This document shows, in pieces, positions 17,584-26,476 of a stretch of DNA of 64,000 bases. The stretch is from the NCBI RefSeq assembly GCF_947488465.1, contig NZ_CANKZA010000002.1, positions 310,001-374,000 on the forward strand, read 5' to 3'. The translations under genes and the position numbers were made by a program. Source of the stretch: an uncultured Microbacterium sp. (GTDB lineage: Bacteria > Actinomycetota > Actinomycetes > Actinomycetales > Microbacteriaceae). The notes beneath the pieces were generated by a model that saw only the letters and a program-made list of their open reading frames with translations, was not told the origin of the DNA and searched no databases. Position 1 is the first letter of the stretch; each line of letters opens with the position of its first letter.

Positions 17584-18168
17584 CTACTCGGCGGGGCCGA
17601 AGCGGTCGAGGTAGTCGGCGGCGTCGAACACGCGCCCGGTCGGGTCGATCTGCACGCCCCGTTCCCGGATGAGCCGCTGGCGTTCCTTCAAGTCCGCGAG
17701 GCGCTTCGTGTAGTCGTCGTGGGTGGCCTGGTTCGGGCTGCCGTGGCGCAGCGCGCTCTCGAAGTATTGGATGCGGTTGAGGTTCTGCACCCATTCCTGC
17801 TGCCAGTAGGCCAGCAGTCCGTCGCTGGTGAGGACGAGTTCTCCGCGCGCCCACTTCTCGATTTCCTCCGGCAGGTACGTCTCCGGTACCCCGGTCAGCG
17901 TCGTCTGCTCATCTGGGGGCGTCAGGAGTGCGGCGGGGCTGGTGCGCAGCAGGTAGGCGATCACGGTGAGGTCGTCCACGTCCACGCGGCGGTCGCCGTT
18001 CTCCAGCTTGCTGATGCCTGACGGCGACAGCTTCCGGCCCGCGGCGTCGAGAGCGTCGGACATGGTGCGCAGGTCCATGCCGATCGCTTGGCGTGCGGCT
18101 CGGATGTTCGCCGCGACGTGCGTGTTCGTGATTCCCGGAGGGTTGCCCCTCACCCGCTCTGTTTCCAT
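17584..18168 (-). CDS. XRE-family transcriptional regulator
   Basis: A 194-residue DNA-binding protein with an N-terminal helix-turn-helix (about 17-82; ISKLENGDRRVDVDDL is the recognition helix and following helix) and a C-terminal helical region rich in charged residues (about 105-190) without a known domain. It probably controls the integrase downstream and the divergent excisionase-like gene, as repressors do at this position in integrative elements. The ATG at 18168 was preferred to an upstream ATG because it starts just before the conserved region and leaves a promoter-sized gap. Confidence 0.85.
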   Translation of the reverse strand: METERVRGNPPGITNTHVAANIRAARQAIGMDLRTMSDALDAAGRKLSPSGISKLENGDRRVDVDDLTVIAYLLRTSPAALLTPPDEQTTLTGVPETYLPEEIEKWARGELVLTSDGLLAYWQQEWVQNLNRIQYFESALRHGSPNQATHDDYTKRLADLKERQRLIRERGVQIDPTGRVFDAADYLDRFGPAE

Positions 18169-18191
18169 AGTAAGAACATACAGCGCGGTAC

Positions 18192-18220
18192 TTGACAACG
18201 CAAGCATGGGCTTCTACCGT
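18192..18220 (+). promoter_or_regulatory. Candidate promoter of the excisionase-like gene
   Basis: TTGACA at 18192-18197 is a perfect -35 box, followed after 17 bases by TACCGT (18215-18220) as a weak -10. It lies in the 97-base gap between the divergent XRE regulator and excisionase-like genes. GTA-AGAACA-TAC at 18170-18181 is a possible operator half-pair. Pattern only. Confidence 0.45.
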
Positions 18221-18265
18221 TGAATGCACCCTCCTCGCGCGCGGCAAAGAACGGATGGTGCGATC

Positions 18266-18481
18266 ATGCGTCAGAGCACCCTTGATATCGACGACCTCCG
18301 AAGGCGGCGCAGCCTCGTCATCACCCGCCAGGAAGCCGCCCAAGCCCTCGGCGTCGATCCCCGCACCATCACGGCAGGCATCGAGGAGGGCACCATCCCC
18401 TCCGTCAAGCTCGGCCGTCGCGTAGTGATTCCGCGAGAGAAGTTCCTGAGCTTGTTCGCCGACGACACGACTGCCGACTGA
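18266..18481 (+). CDS. Excisionase-like helix-turn-helix protein
   Basis: A 71-residue protein with a MerR/excisionase-type winged helix (about 18-62): ITRQEAAQALGVDPRTI, then IPSVKLGRRVVIP, which forms the wing and DNA-contact strand. Such proteins act as recombination directionality factors or small regulators. It lies divergent from the integrase-regulator pair and upstream of the Fic gene. The start MRQSTLD was chosen because GGATGG lies upstream; a longer frame of 14 codons exists. Excision function is inferred from context. Confidence 0.8.
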   Translation: MRQSTLDIDDLRRRRSLVITRQEAAQALGVDPRTITAGIEEGTIPSVKLGRRVVIPREKFLSLFADDTTAD

Positions 18482-18501
18482 CTAACCTTGGCTCGGCCGA
18501 T

Positions 18502-18538
18502 GCTATTTCTCGGCTAGTATATCTAAAGTAGAAATAGC
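18502..18538. promoter_or_regulatory. Inverted repeat over the Fic gene promoter
   Basis: GCTATTTCT (18502-18510) and AGAAATAGC (18530-18538) are perfect 9-bp inverted arms. Between them is AT-rich sequence with TAGTATATCT, which could be a -10 region. The site lies 22 bases before the Fic start. It is a likely operator for a dimeric regulator, perhaps one encoded in the element. Confidence 0.5.
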
Positions 18539-18559
18539 GACGACGGAAGGGAGGCTGTG

Positions 18560-19870
18560 ATGGGTGGGTACGTCGAGCGTCTGTGGCATCCCGAGGATGC
18601 GGGCGGTCTGAGCCGCAAGGATCGCGCGCCCGGTCGTTACCTCGCTTACGTGCCCGACGAACTGGGCGACAGCCTCCCGATGCTGGGCGCCGAGGCGCAG
18701 GGAGCGGCGGAGGACGCACTGGCGGTCCTTGCCCGCGCGGATGAGCGGATCGGAGCGCGGGGCCGTTACCTGAATCACCTGCTGATCCGTTCGGAGTCCA
18801 TCTCGTCCTCGTGGATCGAGGGCAACCGGGTCACGCCCAAGCGCCTGGCGATCGCGGAGCTGCTGCACCAGGGACCGCGTCAGGCGCTCGACGTCGTGGC
18901 GAACGTACGCGCGACCGAGTCAGCTATCGCTGAGCTGGCCGACCATACACGCACCATCGAGACCTCCGACATCGTGGACCTCCAGCACGTCATCGAGCCC
19001 CGACTTGAGCGTGGGGTGCGGCAGGAGCAGAACTGGGTCGGCGGGCCCGGCTGGTCGCCACTACGAGCCGCATTCGTCCCGCCGCCGGAGACCGAGGTGC
19101 CCCGCCTCGTGGCGGACCTGGCGCGGTTCGTCACCGACACCGCCGGAAACCCGGTGGTGCGGGCGGCGATCGCGCATGCGCAGTTCGAGACGATCCACCC
19201 GTTCATCGACGGCAACGGCCGTACCGGGCGCGCACTCATCCACACGGTTCTGCGCCGCGGCGACGCGCTGCGGAATGCGCTCATCCCGATCAGTACCGTC
19301 TTCGCCGGCGACACTGACGCCTACATCGCAGGGCTCACCGGGTACCGCGCCGATCCGCCCACGCTTGATGAATGGGTGCTCGGCTTCGCGCAGGCCGCGG
19401 AGAAGGCTGCGGGGAACGCGGTGAGGCTCGCGGCGGACATCGCCGCGCTCGACCGGGACGTGCACGACCGACTCGTGGCCTTCCGCCGCGACCGTGGCCT
19501 AAATCCGGCGGTGCCTCGCCGGGATGCGGTGGTGCTGCGCATCCTCGATACGCTCGCCTCCGATCCGGTGCTCACCGCCGAATTCGTCAGCACACGCCTG
19601 TCTGTCTCACCGGCCGCAGCGCACCGGGCACTGACCGAGCTGTCCGAGGCGGGCATTCTCGGCCGCACAAAGGATCAGCGCGGACGGCTGGTCTGCTGGA
19701 CCGCAGACCGCCACCTGGCCCTCGTCGCGCTCACCGAGCGCAGCAATCGCGTCGGCGGTGGGGACACCCAGGGGCGCAAACCGCGACTCGGGCCCGCGCT
19801 GCCGGACGTGAGCCAGTTCGGCGCACGACGCCAGGTGTCCACCACGCGACGCGACGTGCCCGGCCTGTAA
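18560..19870 (+). CDS. Fic family protein, class II (N-terminal inhibitory helix)
   Basis: A 436-residue Fic-domain protein. Fic enzymes usually transfer AMP from ATP to target hydroxyls. The catalytic HPFIDGNGRTGR motif is complete (H213, N219, R221, R224). The inhibitory motif S-x-x-x-E-G is within the same chain (S83 to G88, SSWIEG), so the enzyme is class II and self-inhibited, and needs no separate antitoxin. A winged-helix region (about 325-390) follows, so it may also bind DNA. ATG at 18560 is better placed relative to AGGGAGG than the GTG three bases before it. The methyltransferase gene begins 13 bases downstream. The target is unknown. Confidence 0.92.
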   Translation: MGGYVERLWHPEDAGGLSRKDRAPGRYLAYVPDELGDSLPMLGAEAQGAAEDALAVLARADERIGARGRYLNHLLIRSESISSSWIEGNRVTPKRLAIAELLHQGPRQALDVVANVRATESAIAELADHTRTIETSDIVDLQHVIEPRLERGVRQEQNWVGGPGWSPLRAAFVPPPETEVPRLVADLARFVTDTAGNPVVRAAIAHAQFETIHPFIDGNGRTGRALIHTVLRRGDALRNALIPISTVFAGDTDAYIAGLTGYRADPPTLDEWVLGFAQAAEKAAGNAVRLAADIAALDRDVHDRLVAFRRDRGLNPAVPRRDAVVLRILDTLASDPVLTAEFVSTRLSVSPAAAHRALTELSEAGILGRTKDQRGRLVCWTADRHLALVALTERSNRVGGGDTQGRKPRLGPALPDVSQFGARRQVSTTRRDVPGL

Positions 19871-19883
19871 GGCGACGAGACCG

Positions 19884-20483
19884 ATGGTCGACTACTGGAA
19901 CCACAACACCGCCTACCACGCGGAGCTGCTGGACGCCGTGCCGCCATCAGGCGGGGATGTGCTCGACATCGGCTGCGGAGACGGCCTCCTGGTCGAGAAG
20001 CTCGCAACCAAAGCCACGAGGGTGATCGGCCTGGACCCTGATCCACGCGCGATCAACCAAGCACGACGACGCCTGACCGAGACGCCGAACGCCCAGGTCG
20101 TCCTCGGCTCATTCCTGACCGCACCGGAGCTGGATGGGCAAAGCTTCGACCTCATCACCTGCGTCGCCACGCTCCACCACATGCCCCTGTTCGCCGCTCT
20201 CGAACAGATGAACGCGAAGCTCAAGCCGGGGGGCGGTCTCTGCATCGTCGGCTTGTCAGCGAACAAGACTGCCTGGGACTGGATCGTGTCCGGGGTGCAC
20301 GTGCTCCCCATCCGGTTGCTGAGCAAGCTCCGCGGCGAATCGGGTTATCCGGGCATGACCGTCGCCCGTCCCTCGGAATCACTTGCTGAAATCAGACACA
20401 TCTCCAGGACGGTACTGCCAGGCAGACGGGTCCGCCGCCGATTCTGGTACCGCTATACCCTGAGTTGGACGAAGCCGGAGTAG
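19884..20483 (+). CDS. Class I SAM-dependent methyltransferase
   Basis: A 199-residue Rossmann-fold methyltransferase. Motif I is DVLDIGCGDG (25-34), the acidic end of strand 2 is GLDPD (49-53), and the motif IV/post-I region has FDLITCVATLHHM. The C-terminal part (about 130-199) has Arg-rich sequence RRVRRRFWYRY. The family (methyltransf_11/25) covers small molecules as well as macromolecules, so the substrate is unknown. It starts 13 bases after the Fic gene on the same strand and converges with the relaxase gene, 15 bases apart. A joint role with Fic is possible but unproven. Confidence 0.86.
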   Translation: MVDYWNHNTAYHAELLDAVPPSGGDVLDIGCGDGLLVEKLATKATRVIGLDPDPRAINQARRRLTETPNAQVVLGSFLTAPELDGQSFDLITCVATLHHMPLFAALEQMNAKLKPGGGLCIVGLSANKTAWDWIVSGVHVLPIRLLSKLRGESGYPGMTVARPSESLAEIRHISRTVLPGRRVRRRFWYRYTLSWTKPE

Positions 20484-20498
20484 ACGACACAAGCTCGG

Positions 20499-23400
20499 TT
20501 ACAGCCCGAGTCCTCGGCTGGGCGGGGTCGGCCCGTGGCCGCGCGTGCGATGGGTGACTTCGATCTGCGCGGCGCGCGCCCTCTGCTCGGCCAGAGCGCG
20601 CTCGGTAGCTTCCTGCTCCTGGGCTGCGTGGGTGCGGATGAGCTGCGCCGCTTCTACGGGCGGCAGGGCCTCGATCGCGGCGAGATCCCGTCGGGTGTTC
20701 TCAGCACGTTGCTGCCACCGGGCGACCTGCGCGCGGGGATCGCTCGGCTTGCGGTCCCCGAACACCTGACGACGAACGTCCGCGCGCTCCTGCATCTGCC
20801 GGGCAACGAGCCGCTGCTGATCCTGCCGAGCCCCGACTGCCCGCTCCTGCGCCGTGGTCACGCGAGGGTCGGCGTCAGCCTCGTGGTGCGCCACGGATGT
20901 GGCCCATGCCTCGACCCCTGCCGCCGTCTCAGGCAGGGAATGCCATCGTGCCCGCCCTGCCGCCTCAACCGCGCCGTGCTCCTCGTTGGCGGCAGCAACC
21001 GCGCGGGCGGCGCGACGCCTGCCGAGTCGCCAAGCGGTGCCGAGTGCGGCCGATGCCGCCCACACGCGCTCTCGTGCGGCGAGACGAGCGGTGGCGTCTG
21101 CGGTGGCCTGCTCGATCAATGGTGCGGCAACCTCCGCCCGCATCTGCGCGGCGGTCGCTTCTGCTGCGGTGACGATCGCCTCCAGTTGGTCGGCCTCGGC
21201 CTGCTGCTCCCGCAACTGACGACCCAGCGCGCCCGCCGTTCGCTTCCACCAGGCAGTCGCGCGGTCGGCGCGTTCGATCTGCTCCGTCAGGCGGGCGCGT
21301 TCGGCGTTCACCAGGTGTACCGGCCCATCGGCGGCGAGTCCGGTAACGGCCTCGTGCGCGGCCTGGGTCGCGGCGACCAGCCCCCGGTCGGCGCGGTCGC
21401 GCTCGAGCGCGGCGGTGAACTGCTCCCGTGCGTCGTCCACGTCGGCGGCGACTATATGGAGCAGGTTCGTCTCCTGGCCGCGGGTCATGCCGACGTAGAC
21501 GCCGGAGGCGTCCAGCGCGTCGGAGAGGACTGTGTGCGAGCCGGGCACGGTCGAGCCCTGGACCCCGTAGGCGGTGGAGGCGTAGGCGAGGTGGGTGTGC
21601 TCGGCGACGTGCTCGACCGGAAGCCTGACGGTGCGCTGCTTCTTCCGGCTGGTGTCGTTCTCCTTCGCCCACACTGTCCCGTCTTGCCCGACTGCTTGGA
21701 CGGTCCATGTCTGTCGATTCGCGACCTGCACGTCGGAGTCGTTCTGTCTGGTCTGGATCACATCGCCGGCACCGATGCTCAGTCCGTCGCTGCCTGTGGT
21801 CGTGCGGGCGTCGTCGACCAGGCCGGCGCGCACGCGCGTCTCGCGGATTCGCTCGTTCAGCTCGCGTGCCTCGTCGTTCGTCGCCGTCGTGATCGCGTCC
21901 CCGTCGCGGGCATCGCGGCCGATCGTCTCCCGCATCGCCTCGGAGTCCTCGTGCAGCACAACCAGGCCGAGGGCGTGCAGCCGGTCGAACAGCAGCGCCG
22001 GATGCTCCCCGCGACGCATCTGTACCGTCAGCGCCGCGTACTCGGGGTCGGCGAAGCGATGCACGGTCGTCATGTCGTAGACGCGCGGAGCGAGCTGCGC
22101 GGCCATGTCGAGCACGCCACCCCTGCCGACGGCGGGGAGCTGCGCCCGGTCGCCCACGAGGGCGAGGGTCGCGCCGTGCTCATCCGCGACAGTCAGCAGT
22201 GCGAGGGCGGTGTCCTGGTCGAGCATCCCCGCCTCATCCACCACGATCCGCTCCCCTCGGACGAGCTGCGCGGCCTCCGAGGGGCCGGCGTAAGTGCTCC
22301 CGTTCTCGGGGTCGGTGTCGCCGACGACGAGGCGAGTCCATACGCCGTCTCGGTTCCAGCGCCAGCCGTGCTCGTGGACGAGCTTCGCCACGCTGTCGGC
22401 GCTCACGCCGAGTTCCTGCGCGGCCACGTCCGCGGCCTTCTTCGTCGGCGTCACGACCCGCGTGCGCCGCCCCGCAGCGACCGCGGCCTCGATCGCGGTT
22501 CTGAGCATGGTGGTCTTGCCCGCGCCGGCCGCCCCCTCCACGACGACCAGTGGCGCGGTGCCGGCGATTGCGGAGGCGGCGCGGACCTGGTCGGCGTCCA
22601 GCTTCGACGCATCAACGCGGGGAGTTGCGCCGCTGACCGACTGGGTGGCGCGTGCGGCGAGCCGGTCGCGCAGTTCCGTCTCTACAGCGACGACGTGCAA
22701 CGTCGTGAGGTGCGCCACATGCTCCGGCCGCGGCGCATCCGGCGGGAGGATGGAGAGGCAATCGTCGGCGGCAAGCCGCGTCGCGATCGTGATGAAGTCG
22801 CGCAGCTCGTCAGGAGCGGCGCGCACGCCGACCTCGGTGACGATGCGCGCCACCTGCTCCTGCACGTCATGCACCGTCCACGCCGACGCGGCAGCCGCGC
22901 ATCGGTCGAGCGCACGCGACGCGACCTGCTGCACGGCAAGTTCATCCAGTGCGCGCGCCGGTCGCACAGCGGTGCGCGGTAGGTCGGGGGTGTATCCGGA
23001 ATCCTGCACCTCCCGCAACCATCCGGCCTCCGAGCCGAGCTGCAATGGCTTCTTGCTCGGGCGCTCGTGATCCCATGCCTTCGCCAACAGGCGCGACCGC
23101 ACCACCGGGCCCGGCTCCTGACCGGGATGGGCTGCCTCCCACTCGGCCTCGAACGCGGAGAGGTTGCGGGTGACCTGCGCGCCACGCTTCGACATCACGG
23201 TGTTCCACGGCTCCAGCTCTGCTGCCTCGCCCGTTACAGGATCAAGGGTGAGGCCGTGCGCGTCGAGGACGGCGGCGAGCTGGGGGTGCGCGGCGAGAAC
23301 GGCGGTGCCCAGTGCCCGGACCGCGCCCTGCTGCCGGAATAAAGCACCCGTGTCCAGTCCGCGCCACGCGTCGGCCGCCCAGACGCGTGTGCCGATCTGG

Positions 23401-23921
23401 AAGTGGATGTGCCGGTGCGGATCACCTGCCCTGCTGGTCTTGTGTGAGACGGCCACCGTTTCGAGCTGTTCGATGGGCACGACTTCCTGCTTGCCTCGCG
23501 GCCCGACGCGTGTGACCGAGTGCTGGCCGAGCCACGACCGAATCTCGGCCACCGCGTCACGCTGCGCGGCATCCAGTGCTTCGGACACCTCCGGGTGCAG
23601 GGCGGCTGCGATCGAGAGGGACTTGGGGACGTTCACGACCATCTCCGCGAACCGCGGACTGCCGCGCTGTCCCTCGCCGGGCAGACGTGGCTTACCCATC
23701 GACTCACCCGTAAACGGGTTGATCCAGTCCACCCACTGCGCGTACTCGTCCGTGGTCAGCCCGAGTTCGCCGATCACTTCACCGCGCGCGTCGACCGCGG
23801 TGAACTCGGCCAGGGCGGTGCCGCCCTCCAGGTAGTAGTCGTCAGCGCGGGAGCGATCCGACTCCAGGTAGCGGCGCGCATCCGTGCCGGAGCCTCAGAA
23901 CAGGATCACGCCGCCCTTCAC
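20499..23921 (-). pseudogene. MobF-family relaxase/helicase (TraA/TrwC-like), broken by an in-frame TGA
   Basis: The family nicks oriT with its N-terminal tyrosines and unwinds DNA with a RecD-like helicase. Reading from the likely original GTG start at 23921 (GGGAGG lies eight bases upstream), the frame reaches TGA at 23895-23897 after eight codons, where relatives have an amino acid, probably Arg. It then stays open: ADDYYLEGG (catalytic tyrosines) at about 23823-23849, and a GTG restart at 23777 that would give 1092 residues. Numbered from that restart: His triad HRHIH (121-125), Walker A GAAGAGKT (415-422), late helicase motifs AYASTAYGVQGST and VYVGMTRGQ, then an Ala/Arg/Gln-rich coiled coil. 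A restart product lacks the tyrosines, so nicking should be lost. Confidence 0.82.
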
Positions 23922-23947
23922 CGGAGCCACCTCCCGCTTTCGATGTT

Positions 23948-23986
23948 TCTACTACGGTGCAATGTGTATCTACCACGGTAGCATAC
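23948..23986. repeat. Direct repeat and dyad upstream of relaxase gene
   Basis: TCTACTACGGT (23948-23958) is repeated as TCTACCACGGT (23969-23979), with starts 21 bases apart, about two helical turns. The second copy lies in a dyad, GTAT-CTACC-AC-GGTAG-C-ATAC (23966-23986). It may be an operator or part of oriT. The 23931-24193 spacer otherwise holds a small inverted repeat and the PadR gene's upstream region. Confidence 0.45.
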
Positions 23987-24005
23987 GGGCATTCAAAAGT
24001 GAAGA

Positions 24006-24020
24006 GACTCGATTTGAGTC
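24006..24020. other. Small inverted repeat, possible oriT hairpin
   Basis: GACTC (24006-24010) and GAGTC (24016-24020) flank GATTT. It lies 85 bases upstream of the presumed relaxase start, where MobF origins of transfer often have a hairpin before nic. No nic consensus for this family is known to me, so this is a position-based guess. Confidence 0.3.
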
Positions 24021-24193
24021 ACTGAGGGTGGGATAGGAAGCTCTGACGGGGAGGGGCTCTTGCCTGTGACGGTAGGTGCTGGAGGGGGTCAGGGCCTGGC
24101 GGGGGAAGGGTTTGTAGTTTAATGGGTCGATAGTCGTACTGTTTCTGGCGTAGTATGAGTGGTGTACCAAGAGTTGAACCGTTGGGAGGCGTC

Positions 24194-24529
24194 ATGACAA
24201 TCAGTGCCGATGCCATTCGCGGGTACGTCGACCTCATGGTGCTTTCGCTGCTGCGCTCCGGACCGTCGTACGCGTATGAGCTCGCGCAACGAATCACGGC
24301 GATCAGTGGCGACGACTATGCGATCAAGCAGACCACCCTCTACTCCGCCGTGAAGCGGCTCGAAGTGGGCGGGCTGGTCAGCTCGTTCCCCGGCGTCTCG
24401 CCGTCGGGCAAGCCGCGCACCTACTACCGCACCACCGATGCAGGTCTCGCCCACTTCGACCTCAAGGTCGCGGAATGGCGCAGCACCAAGTCCGTCGTTG
24501 ACCGCTTCATCGAAGGAGCCGCCCCGTGA
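24194..24529 (+). CDS. PadR-family transcriptional regulator
   Basis: A 111-residue winged-helix regulator: DLMVLSLLRSGPSYAYELAQRI (helices 1-2), QTTLYSAVKRLEVGGLV (recognition helix and next strand), SPSGKPRTYYRTTDAG (wing) and a short C-terminal dimer helix. This is the small PadR subfamily that often controls a neighbouring membrane protein with a permease-prefix domain, as here. The ATG at 24194 has GGGAGG five bases upstream. The stop overlaps the next GTG by four bases. Lower GC in the upstream 200 bases supports foreign origin. Confidence 0.92.
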   Translation: MTISADAIRGYVDLMVLSLLRSGPSYAYELAQRITAISGDDYAIKQTTLYSAVKRLEVGGLVSSFPGVSPSGKPRTYYRTTDAGLAHFDLKVAEWRSTKSVVDRFIEGAAP

Positions 24530-25347
24530 ATGTCATCATCGCGTACCTAGAAACAATGTTTAGCGCCTACCCGCAGACCTCCCGCTTGCAGGAGGCCAAG
24601 GCCGAGTTGCAAGCCATGATGGAAGACGCGTACACAAGCCTCATCGCCGAAGGACGCGCGGAAAATGAGGCGGTCGGGCAGGTCATACGCGACTTCGGCA
24701 ACCTCGAAGAAGTCGCCCCGGTGCTCGGCATCGCATCCGACATCAGCCCCCTGCACACCGATGCCGCTCCGTTCCCGCCCGTCACGCTGGAGGAGGCCCA
24801 GGGCTACGCCGCCGCCAAGCAGCGCACCCGCCGCCGCGTGAGCGCCGCCCTCACTCTGTTCGTACTATCTCCCGCGATCCTGATCGTGTTGCCGGTCGCC
24901 GCGGAGTCGGGCCTGGTACCGATCACTGACGGGGTCGGCGTGTTCATCGGCCTTATGGTGCTCCTCGTGCTCGCCGGTGTCGGGCTGCTGCTCCTCTTGG
25001 CCGCATCGCGCGAAACGGCACCGTACAAACACATTGCGGAGGGGCGATTCTCCGCCAACCCCGTAGTCACACGTTGGGCCGAGTCGCTAGCTGAGCAGTA
25101 CGAGCGCGGACGCACCCGAGCGCTGCAGACCGCGATCATCCTCGCGGTCCTCGCCCCCATCCCCACCCTTGCGTTCGCGCTGTTCTTGGACGACTCAACA
25201 TGGGTCGACTTCTGGACCGTGATCGGCGTCGTGTTCATGCTCGCCGTCGTCGCGATCGGACTCGGAATCCTCCTACCCAGAGGCTGGGCCCACGACGTCG
25301 CGGAAAAGCTCGGCCGCAGCGCACCCGGCCGGCGAAACAGACAGTGA
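24526..25347 (+). CDS. Membrane protein with permease-prefix domain, four TM helices
   Basis: A 273-residue protein. The N-terminal 75 residues are a helical domain, with RLQEAKAELQAMMEDAY and VIRDFGNLEEVAP, that matches the permease prefix domain 1 (HAAS signalling) pattern paired with PadR regulators. Four hydrophobic segments follow (about 107-128, 137-161, 200-222 and 226-248). Such pairs are thought to form membrane signal-regulator modules; this one probably antagonises or senses for the PadR protein. The GTG start overlaps the padR stop and the stop overlaps the start of the CPBP gene, so three genes were coupled. Confidence 0.85.
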   Translation: MNVIIAYLETMFSAYPQTSRLQEAKAELQAMMEDAYTSLIAEGRAENEAVGQVIRDFGNLEEVAPVLGIASDISPLHTDAAPFPPVTLEEAQGYAAAKQRTRRRVSAALTLFVLSPAILIVLPVAAESGLVPITDGVGVFIGLMVLLVLAGVGLLLLLAASRETAPYKHIAEGRFSANPVVTRWAESLAEQYERGRTRALQTAIILAVLAPIPTLAFALFLDDSTWVDFWTVIGVVFMLAVVAIGLGILLPRGWAHDVAEKLGRSAPGRRNRQ

Positions 25348-25438
25348 TGACCTCAATGCTCACGCGGCACCCGTTGACGGCGTTCTTCGTTCTCGCCTCC
25401 CTCGGCTCCTGGATTGCCTGGAGCCCATGGTGGCTCTC

Positions 25439-25443
25439 CCAGA
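25439..25443. repeat. Target site duplication, left copy
   Basis: CCAGA, repeated at 26637-26641 directly outside the other end of the insertion. Joining the flanks with one copy restores the reading frame of the CPBP gene, which confirms it as a 5-bp target duplication. Confidence 0.85.
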
Positions 25444-25572
25444 TGTAGGGATTTTTTTGAGATGTCCTTTTCGCGGGTGAGATGTCGGTGCCGTGTCCAT
25501 GTGGACATTTAGGCCCAGATCTCCGTCGCTCGGCGGAGTCCCGTAGGACTCGACTCGGCTACTTTCAGATCC

Positions 25573-25839
25573 ATGAGCGACGGTATTGAGCAGGCGAACG
25601 CTACCCAAGATCAGGAACTCCGTTTACGCGCGGGAATGAGGTGCCTCGCGTGGGGATCTGTGATCGCCCTAGTGGCCCTGATCGCCTGGGCGATTTTCGC
25701 GGCGATGAACGGCTCGACGGCAGGCATGGTTGCTGCGAGCTCCGGATCCGTTGCGGTGGCAGTCGCATGGGGCTCCGGCCATCTCGCCATCAAGACCAGG
25801 TTGGAGCAGATCGCGGCGTCAGCCGACGACACGCAGTGA
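25573..25839 (+). CDS. Small membrane protein carried by the insertion, 88 residues
   Basis: Unrecognised. An acidic N-terminus (about 1-20) is followed by two hydrophobic segments (about 25-45 and 50-70), then a charged tail. The ATG has no strong ribosome-binding site (CAGATCC precedes it). It lies wholly within the 1.19-kb insertion and reads in the same direction as the disrupted CPBP gene. Codon use is GC-rich at third positions but less so than in neighbouring chromosomal genes. Confidence 0.6.
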   Translation: MSDGIEQANATQDQELRLRAGMRCLAWGSVIALVALIAWAIFAAMNGSTAGMVAASSGSVAVAVAWGSGHLAIKTRLEQIAASADDTQ

Positions 25840-25978
25840 CCCGGCGCGCGGAGAGTTGCGCGAGTGGCTGGACGGGACGCCTACCGGGCACGCACTCGGT
25901 TCATTCGTTCAACCAATGTCCACGCCCCTTGTCGGATCCCATCCGATGCGTCTTGCCCGGCGGGGTTAACGTGGTCAG

Positions 25979-26476
25979 GTGGATGCAGGCAGAAGGGAGG
26001 AGCGTCGCCGTAAGTACTTGAGGCTGGGGACGGGTGAGCTGGCCGCTGCCTCGGTCTTCTTGGTCGCGGCCCAATTTCTCGTAGTGCCGCGCCTGACGCA
26101 ACCCCAGGATCGGATGGCACTGTGGTCCGCGCTCATTCCGTTGCTCTTTGTCCTGGTCTCGGCTGGAGTGTATTGGTTGCTCGCTCGAGCATGGGTCGAG
26201 CGCGAGCTGATGCCGCGCGGGGTCGCTGCGACATATCGGGTCCTGCGGGTCGCTAGCGTCCTCATCCTCGCGGGTGGTCTTGCGGGCCTTATCGTGTGGT
26301 GGCCGAACAACATCGCCGTCGCGCTCTCCGTTGCGGGGGTTTGGGCCTTCGCCGCCGCCGAGTTCACGAACTACTTCATTGTCCGTCTGGCGTACCCCGT
26401 CACGCGCTGGTTCGCCGCGGTCGCCCAGTGGCGTACCCCCCAGCTCGTCGCAGACATGCACAACGCAGGCGACTAA
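25979..26476 (+). CDS. Four-TM membrane protein carried by the insertion, 165 residues
   Basis: Unrecognised. The N-terminus is strongly basic and acidic (REERRRKYLR), followed by four hydrophobic segments (about 20-38, 46-68, 84-105 and 110-133) and a short polar C-terminus. The GTG start has a poor ribosome site; a GGGAGGAG at about 25993 suggests a start a few codons further in (TTG). It is 139 bases downstream of the 88-residue protein gene and ends 137 bases before the right inverted repeat. It may work with the smaller protein as a membrane pair. Confidence 0.6.
   Translation: MDAGRREERRRKYLRLGTGELAAASVFLVAAQFLVVPRLTQPQDRMALWSALIPLLFVLVSAGVYWLLARAWVERELMPRGVAATYRVLRVASVLILAGGLAGLIVWWPNNIAVALSVAGVWAFAAAEFTNYFIVRLAYPVTRWFAAVAQWRTPQLVADMHNAGD

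Noticed and set aside
20535-22982. Plus-strand open frame of 815 codons opposite the relaxase
   Set aside because: It is antisense to a recognised MobF relaxase with motifs, and its protein is Arg/Gly-rich without any domain. High GC produces such mirror frames.
23895-23897. TGA in the relaxase read as selenocysteine or programmed read-through
   Set aside because: Family relaxases have no selenocysteine, and no SECIS-like hairpin follows. A mutation or sequence error is simpler.
23970-24170. Minus-strand open frame of 66 codons in the oriT-like spacer
   Set aside because: No ribosome site or recognised motif, and it overlaps repeat structures and the PadR upstream region.
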